DNA of 10,910 nt from DASYUM01 sp036001225 (GTDB lineage Bacteria > Methylomirabilota > Methylomirabilia > Rokubacteriales > DASRDR01). Positions 7,291 to 10,910 of the stretch are shown here, piece after piece. A program made the position numbers and the translations under genes. The notes beneath the pieces were generated by a model. It was not told the origin of the DNA. It did no database searches and saw only the letters and a list, made by a program, of their open reading frames with translations. Each line of letters begins with the position of its first letter. Within the stretch, counting starts at the first letter, position 1. The DNA is taken from positions 1 through 10,910 of the forward strand of contig DASYUM010000169.1 of assembly GCA_036001225.1 (NCBI GenBank), written 5' to 3'.

Positions 7291-8316
7291 CTAGCGGCCG
7301 GGCAGCTTGACCCGGACGATGCGGTGGAACGCCGACTCGGCGACGTAAAGGTAGCCGTCGCGGTCGAGGGCGATCCCCTCGGGGTCGCCGAGGTTGCTCG
7401 CCACCGTGCTGACCCCGCCATCGGGCTCGACCCGGAAGATCCGCGCCACGTGGAAGCCGCCGCTCACGATGATGCTGCCGTCGGGGGCCCCGACCATGTT
7501 GATGCGATTGTACTGCCCGTGGCCGGGTGGCAGTAGGGCCAGCGAGACCAGAGCGCCGTCGCCGGTCAGGCGGAAGAGCTCCCCGCTGGAGCCGAGCAGC
7601 GCGAGGTCGCCCGCCGCCGCTGGGGCCACCGCGATGAAGCGGGGAAGAAGCGCCCCGCCGCGACGCCCGCCCCACGCCCGCGGGAAGAGCGGGGGCATCC
7701 GGTCCAGGCGGCGGGGGAGTGGGATGCCGGGTTCGAGGGCGACACGGAAGACGAGGGGTCCTCGGTAATCCTCCTCGCGGAACGGCTCCAGGCCCGGCGG
7801 ACCCCGCTCCTCGGGACGGGAGACGATCGGATCCACGTGATCCACGACCACCAGCCGGCCGGACCCGTCGAAGGCGAGGGTGCTGCCGCCGGGGAGGCGG
7901 TGGAGCCCGGTCGCGTAGACGGTCAGCCGCTCGTCCGACGCCAGCTGGTAGATGCGGCTGCCGTTCTCCTCGCCGAGGAAGAGCTGGCGACTGGCCGGAT
8001 CCACCGCCAGGCTGCCGAGGGTCGCCGTGCGGGCGTCGGCGAACGGGATACGGACCCGGGGCTGGCGGGCGAGGTTGACCGGCAGCTCGCCGTCGAGATC
8101 GACGCGGTAGATCTCTCCCGCCGAATCCCCGTGTGACCCCGGGCTCAAGACGACCAGCGCTCGGCCGTCCAGCGCGAGCTGGAGCGGCCGGGAGACGCCG
8201 GTGGCGACCACCTCGAGGCCGCCGGCCTGCGCAGTCGGCCCCAGCGCCCCGGCCAGCCACGTCACCAGGGCGGCCGCGGCGAGCGCTCGCGCGCCGCGGC
8301 CGGTCGGCGTGGCCAT
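7291..8316 (-). CDS. Secreted beta-propeller (NHL/SMP-30-like) protein
   Basis: Exported protein of 341 residues. Residues 1-31 look like a signal peptide: basic start, ALAAAALVTWLAGALG core, and TAQA before Gly32. The rest is made of blade-like repeats of about 40-50 residues in which a turn with D/G and an aromatic or IY..R strand recur: AGEIYRVDLDG, SLAVDPASRQLFLGEENG, STLAFDGSGRLVVVDHVD, ARIFRVEPDGG and EGIALDRDGYLYVAESAFHRI, the last being a clear NHL-type unit. Such proteins include lactonases, sugar dehydrogenase-like enzymes and pure binding scaffolds. I see no decisive catalytic residues, so no reaction is assigned. The start ATG 8316 lies only 15 bases after the cupin gene's stop, with a poor ribosome site, so it probably depends on the upstream operon. 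The context suggests extracytoplasmic handling or sensing of the transported solute, but this is an inference. Confidence 0.8.
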   Translation of the reverse strand: MATPTGRGARALAAAALVTWLAGALGPTAQAGGLEVVATGVSRPLQLALDGRALVVLSPGSHGDSAGEIYRVDLDGELPVNLARQPRVRIPFADARTATLGSLAVDPASRQLFLGEENGSRIYQLASDERLTVYATGLHRLPGGSTLAFDGSGRLVVVDHVDPIVSRPEERGPPGLEPFREEDYRGPLVFRVALEPGIPLPRRLDRMPPLFPRAWGGRRGGALLPRFIAVAPAAAGDLALLGSSGELFRLTGDGALVSLALLPPGHGQYNRINMVGAPDGSIIVSGGFHVARIFRVEPDGGVSTVASNLGDPEGIALDRDGYLYVAESAFHRIVRVKLPGR

Positions 8317-8331
8317 GACGATGGCCGCCGG

Positions 8332-8817
8332 CTAGTCCTCGGCGCTCTTCTGCGTCGTGGCGCCGCCGGGCGTGCCGATCAGGAGGAGCAGGTACTTCAC
8401 CGGGGCCGATCCCGGGTTCGAGAAGTTGTGCCAGATGCCGCCCGGGTCGACGTAGGACTGGCCGGTCCCGTGGTACTGGACGCCGGCGATGCCGATCGGC
8501 CCCCCTTCGGTGTCAGTGGTCAGGGTGCCCTCGAGGACGTAGATGTAGGCGGGAACGAGATACCGCTCCCGACCCGTCTGCCCGCCCGGCTCCAGCTCCA
8601 CCACTTGCCCGGTGAGCACGATCGGGACGTTGGCCGTCGCCCGGAACCCGCCCAGCGACGTCACGAGGTTGCGGGTCTTGACCCCCTTGGCCTCCGCCCG
8701 CTTCGCGTCCTGGGCCTGGGCGACGAGCGCGCCGCCGTACTGAGCCGACGCCGGAACCCACCCGATCACGACGAGGACGGCCACGCCGAGGGCCACGATA
8801 CTGCTGAGCGACTTCAT
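8332..8817 (-). CDS. Secreted cupin-domain protein
   Basis: Small exported protein, 161 residues. Residues 1-25 form a signal peptide (MKSLSSIVALGVAVLVVIGW, then PASA before Gln26). One cupin_2 barrel spans about 65-148: motif 1 region LEPGGQTGRERYLVPAYIYV followed by LEGTL, and motif 2 region YVDPGGIWHNFSNPGSAPVK. The motif 2 histidine (His130) is present, but the His-x-His of motif 1 is replaced by Arg83-x-Arg85, so ordinary metal binding is doubtful. A small-molecule binding role, or a substrate-dependent change, is possible. It starts at ATG 8817 after a strong site (GGGAGGTGGA, 8821-8830) and follows the permease stop by 37 bases on the same strand. It therefore belongs to the permease operon, with the beta-propeller gene next. 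No enzymatic function is assigned. Confidence 0.85.
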   Translation of the reverse strand: MKSLSSIVALGVAVLVVIGWVPASAQYGGALVAQAQDAKRAEAKGVKTRNLVTSLGGFRATANVPIVLTGQVVELEPGGQTGRERYLVPAYIYVLEGTLTTDTEGGPIGIAGVQYHGTGQSYVDPGGIWHNFSNPGSAPVKYLLLLIGTPGGATTQKSAED

Positions 8818-8820
8818 GGC

Positions 8821-8830
8821 TCCACCTCCC
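8821..8830 (-). promoter_or_regulatory. Strong ribosome binding site of the cupin gene
   Basis: GGGAGGTGGA ends 3 bases before the ATG at 8817, with the core GGAGGT 6 bases away. It is the best ribosome site in this operon, so the cupin may be made at higher levels than the permeases. Confidence 0.7.
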
Positions 8831-8854
8831 TGGTCGATGCCTGGTTCACTGCCC

Positions 8855-9724
8855 TCACTTGATTGCGGCGCCGGTGATGCCGGTGATGAACTTGTCCAGG
8901 AACAGGTTATAGACGATGGCGACCGGCACCCCCACCAGGAGGGCGCCCGCCATCAACGAGCCCCAGAAGTAGACGTCGCCTCGGATCAGCTCGGTGGCCA
9001 CCCCCAGCGGCACCGGCTTCTGCTCCGAGATGGAGACGAACGCCAGCGAGTAGAGGAAGTCCTGCATGGAGAGGGTGAACGAGAAGATGATGGCGGTGAT
9101 GAGGCCGGGCCAGCTGACGGGGAGCACGATGCGCAGGAGGGCGCCCAACTGTCCGCAGCCGTCTACCATGGCCGCTTCCTCGATCTCGAACGGCACCGTC
9201 TTGAAGAAGCCCATCAGCAGCCAGGTGCAGAACGGGATCGTGAAGGTGGGGTAGACCACCACCAGCGCCCACCACGAGTCCTGGAGGTCGAGGGTCGACA
9301 CCACCCGGGCCAGTGGGATGAAGAGGATGATGGCCGGGACCAGATAGGTCAGGAAGATCGCGATCCCCAGGTTCTCGGCGAACCGCAGGCGCAGACGGGC
9401 CAAGGCATAACCGGCCGGCACCGCCGTGAGCAGCGTGATGACCGAGACCCAGAACGAGATGGACATCGTGTTGACGATCCAGTCCTTGTAGAACGTGCGG
9501 TGGAACAGGAAGTCGAAGTTCTTCCAGGTCGGCGGCAGGTGGAACCAGAAGGGGACGATGTCCATCCGGTACAGATCGGGCTCCTGCTTGATGGCGGTGA
9601 TGGCCATCCAGAAGATGGGGAACACCGCCATGACCAGGAACGGGGTCAGCCCCAGGTAGATCAGGGCATGCCGGCGGACGGCCTTGACGCGCGCGCTGCG
9701 GGGGGCGGCCATCGCCGTCGCCAT
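8855..9724 (-). CDS. CUT1-type ABC sugar permease, MalG/UgpE-like
   Basis: Membrane subunit of a second carbohydrate-family importer, 289 residues. The family start is clear: ALIYLGLTPFLVMAVFPIFW (20-39) then MAITAIKQEPDLY. The middle carries FLTYLVPAIILFIPLARVV (124-142), and the cytoplasmic loop IEEAAMVDGCGQLGALLRIV (181-200) is a canonical EAA motif with the DG pair intact, unlike the MalF-like subunits at 3356-6193. The C-terminal spans run to LFLDKFITGITGAAIK, where the KFITGITGAAIK ending is typical of MalG-type proteins. The ATG at 9724 shares its A with the stop of the upstream permease (TGATG), so the pair is translationally coupled. A longer frame reaching back to 10252 overlaps the upstream gene out of phase and is discounted. 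Confidence 0.94.
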   Translation of the reverse strand: MATAMAAPRSARVKAVRRHALIYLGLTPFLVMAVFPIFWMAITAIKQEPDLYRMDIVPFWFHLPPTWKNFDFLFHRTFYKDWIVNTMSISFWVSVITLLTAVPAGYALARLRLRFAENLGIAIFLTYLVPAIILFIPLARVVSTLDLQDSWWALVVVYPTFTIPFCTWLLMGFFKTVPFEIEEAAMVDGCGQLGALLRIVLPVSWPGLITAIIFSFTLSMQDFLYSLAFVSISEQKPVPLGVATELIRGDVYFWGSLMAGALLVGVPVAIVYNLFLDKFITGITGAAIK

Positions 9725-10707
9725 CAGTACTCGCGCCGGCGAAGGGTGCGCAGCAGAATCACGATGGCCGGCAGGAGGAGCGGGAACAGGAAGAGTGAGA
9801 CGGCGGCGCCCCGGCCGAGGGCGCCGGCCCGGATGCCCATGTTGTAGGCCAGGGTGGGCAGGATCTCGGTCGCGCCGTCGGGCCCCCCGTTGGTCAAGAG
9901 GTACACGATGCTGAGGTCGGACAGGGTGAAGACGGTGTCGAAGGCGGTGCCGACGAACAGGATGGGGGCGATCATCGGGATGATGACCTTGCGGAAGCGC
10001 TGGAGGAAGGTGGCCCCGTCTACCTTGGCGGCGTCGAGCACCTCGGGCGGGACCGAGGTCAGCCCGGCCAGCAGCACGATGGCGCTGAACGGGAAGCCGC
10101 GCCACACGTTCACGAACATCACCGAGGCCAGGGCCAGGTTCGGTTGGCCGAGCCACACCGGCCAGTCCTCGGATCCCCAGGACCCGATGAGGCCGAGGCC
10201 GCTCAGCGCCCAGTTGATCACGCTGAACTGCGAGTCGAACATCCACTTCCAACCGAGCACGCTGACCGCGATGGGGATGGTGAAGGGAATGACGACCAAC
10301 GCCCGCACGACCTTACGACCGCGGAAGGGCTGGAGAAGGAGGAAGGCGAGCGTCGTTCCCAGCAAGCCCTTGAGAATGCCGGCGCCGATGGTGAAGACCA
10401 GCGTGTTGCGGAGGGCGACGTAGAAGGTCGAGCTCTCCAGCGCGGCCCGGAAGTTCTCGAGTCCGACGAATTCGGCCACCGGCGAGCCGACGGTGGCATC
10501 GCTCATGGCGAGGTAGAGCGAGAAGAGGAAGGGCAGCCCGACCAGAAGCCCGACGTAGAGGACGGCGGGCGCCAGGAGGGTGTAGCCGAAAGCGTAGCGG
10601 CGGGCGGTCGGGGTGCGCCACCACGGCACCGTCCCCAGCCGTCCCCGCACCGCGACGGCGACCGGCGCGCCGGTCCCGCCTCGCTCGCTCTCAGCGACCC
10701 TGTTCAT
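9724..10707 (-). CDS. CUT1-type ABC sugar permease, MalF/UgpA-like
   Basis: First gene of the leftward operon, 327 residues. A polar N-terminal tail of about 35 residues, rich in Arg, Gly and Val, precedes the first span FGYTLLAPAVLYVGLLVGLP (40-59). The family regions FVGLENFRAAL (80-90) and RNTLVFTIGAGILKGLLG (100-117) follow, then FVNVWRGFPFSAIVLLAGLT (198-217). The EAA loop VLDAAKVDGATFLQRFRKVI (223-242) is canonical. TNGGPDGATEILPTLAYNMG (272-291) is the common MalF/UgpA stretch before the last span. It starts at ATG 10707 with no strong ribosome site and ends one base into the next permease start. It is less like the 5300 gene than that gene is like the fused permease, so it belongs to a separate transporter. 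The ATPase and binding protein of this set are not adjacent. Confidence 0.95.
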   Translation of the reverse strand: MNRVAESERGGTGAPVAVAVRGRLGTVPWWRTPTARRYAFGYTLLAPAVLYVGLLVGLPFLFSLYLAMSDATVGSPVAEFVGLENFRAALESSTFYVALRNTLVFTIGAGILKGLLGTTLAFLLLQPFRGRKVVRALVVIPFTIPIAVSVLGWKWMFDSQFSVINWALSGLGLIGSWGSEDWPVWLGQPNLALASVMFVNVWRGFPFSAIVLLAGLTSVPPEVLDAAKVDGATFLQRFRKVIIPMIAPILFVGTAFDTVFTLSDLSIVYLLTNGGPDGATEILPTLAYNMGIRAGALGRGAAVSLFLFPLLLPAIVILLRTLRRREY

Positions 10708-10837
10708 TGGCTACGCGCGGCGCGGAAAGACCGCACCGTCCTGTTGCCCGTCCAACTCGATCGAGCCGAAGCGCTCCGGGCGTCGGCTCCGCCGGCGCAA
10801 CGGCGCCGACCGATCGCCTGCCCGCCCCCGGTTGATC
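10708..10837. other. Upstream region of the leftward operon with a small palindrome and hairpin unit A
   Basis: This holds CTCGATCGAG (10756-10765), a 10-bp palindrome, and a hairpin at 10780-10798 with arms GCGTCGGC and GCCGGCGC (one G.U pair) preceded by CGAAGCGCTCCG. The same arrangement recurs 70 bases on, at 10838-10868. TTGGAC on the minus strand is the only -35-like hexamer noticed, and no good -10 accompanies it, so I do not call a promoter. Confidence 0.5.
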
Positions 10838-10910
10838 GAAGCGCTCCGAGCGCGGGCTTCGCCCGCGCAATCGTTGGATTCGCACGCCTCGGACGGCGGG
10901 GCCCCAGCCC
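10838..10910 (-). repeat. Structured intergenic repeat, copy 3 (cut by window end)
   Basis: Same orientation as copy 1. It starts CGAAGCGCTCCGAG, has the 8-bp hairpin with arms GCGCGGGC/GCCCGCGC (10850-10868) and reaches CGGACGGCGGGGCCCCAGCC, which is shared base for base with copy 1 near 2013-2032. The rest, including the 12-bp hairpin end, would lie beyond the window. Confidence 0.8.

Noticed and set aside
7043..7294. Small frame inside repeat copy 2, and its counterpart in copy 1 (1703-2092), with similar peptides
   Set aside because: The peptide similarity follows from the DNA repeat. Indels between copies, stem constraint and lack of ribosome sites argue against coding.
10691..10885. 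A 64-codon minus-strand frame upstream of the 9724-10707 permease gene
   Set aside because: It overlaps the permease start and runs through hairpin units; the composition is Arg/Gly/Ala noise.
10838..10910. Start of a CRISPR-like array from the tandem units at 10768 and 10838
   Set aside because: Only two diverged units, each with an internal hairpin, and no uniform spacers.

Overview
This is a GC-rich bacterial window with dense, mostly intact genes. Nearly everything in it is ABC transport. The base composition, the long GC hairpins without T-tracts and the many transporters would suit an uncultivated soil or groundwater lineage such as Methylomirabilota/Rokubacteria. That placement is an inference from style only, because no rRNA or marker gene is present.

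Layout, left to right. (1) 1-1829, minus strand: a branched-chain amino acid (HAAT/Liv) system, with a LivK-type binding protein followed by a LivH-type permease that runs off the left edge. A short second copy of the livK 3' end lies between them. (2) 1917-2100: copy 1 of a structured intergenic repeat of about 185 bp. (3) 2105-5203, minus strand: a MalK/UgpC/MsmK-type ATPase preceded by a 615-residue permease in which a MalF-like and a MalG-like half are fused in one chain. (4) 5204-5299: a divergent control region with a good sigma-70-type promoter for the plus strand, overlapped by a 17-nt perfect palindrome. (5) 5300-7050, plus strand: separate MalF-like and MalG-like permease genes overlapping by ATGA, clearly paralogous to the two halves of the fusion. 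(6) 7056-7240: copy 2 of the repeat, inverted, between convergent genes. (7) 7291-10707, minus strand: an apparent four-gene operon in the order MalF-like permease, MalG-like permease, secreted cupin-fold protein, secreted beta-propeller protein. (8) 10708-10910: two related hairpin units, the second of which begins copy 3 of the repeat, cut by the window end.

How the genes work together: there are three CUT1-type (carbohydrate or polyol family) permease sets but only one matching ATPase, and no CUT1 solute-binding protein. The simplest reading is that the ATPase energises more than one permease set and that the binding proteins lie outside the window. The fused and split permeases, back to back around one control region, look like an old inverted duplication followed by a fusion or a fission. 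I found no mobile-element gene, CRISPR array, tRNA or rRNA. The least ordinary features are the fused CUT1 permease, the dispersed structured repeats that bracket the transporter block, the livK tail remnant, and two exported non-transport proteins in the permease operon. No gap between genes exceeds 300 bases.
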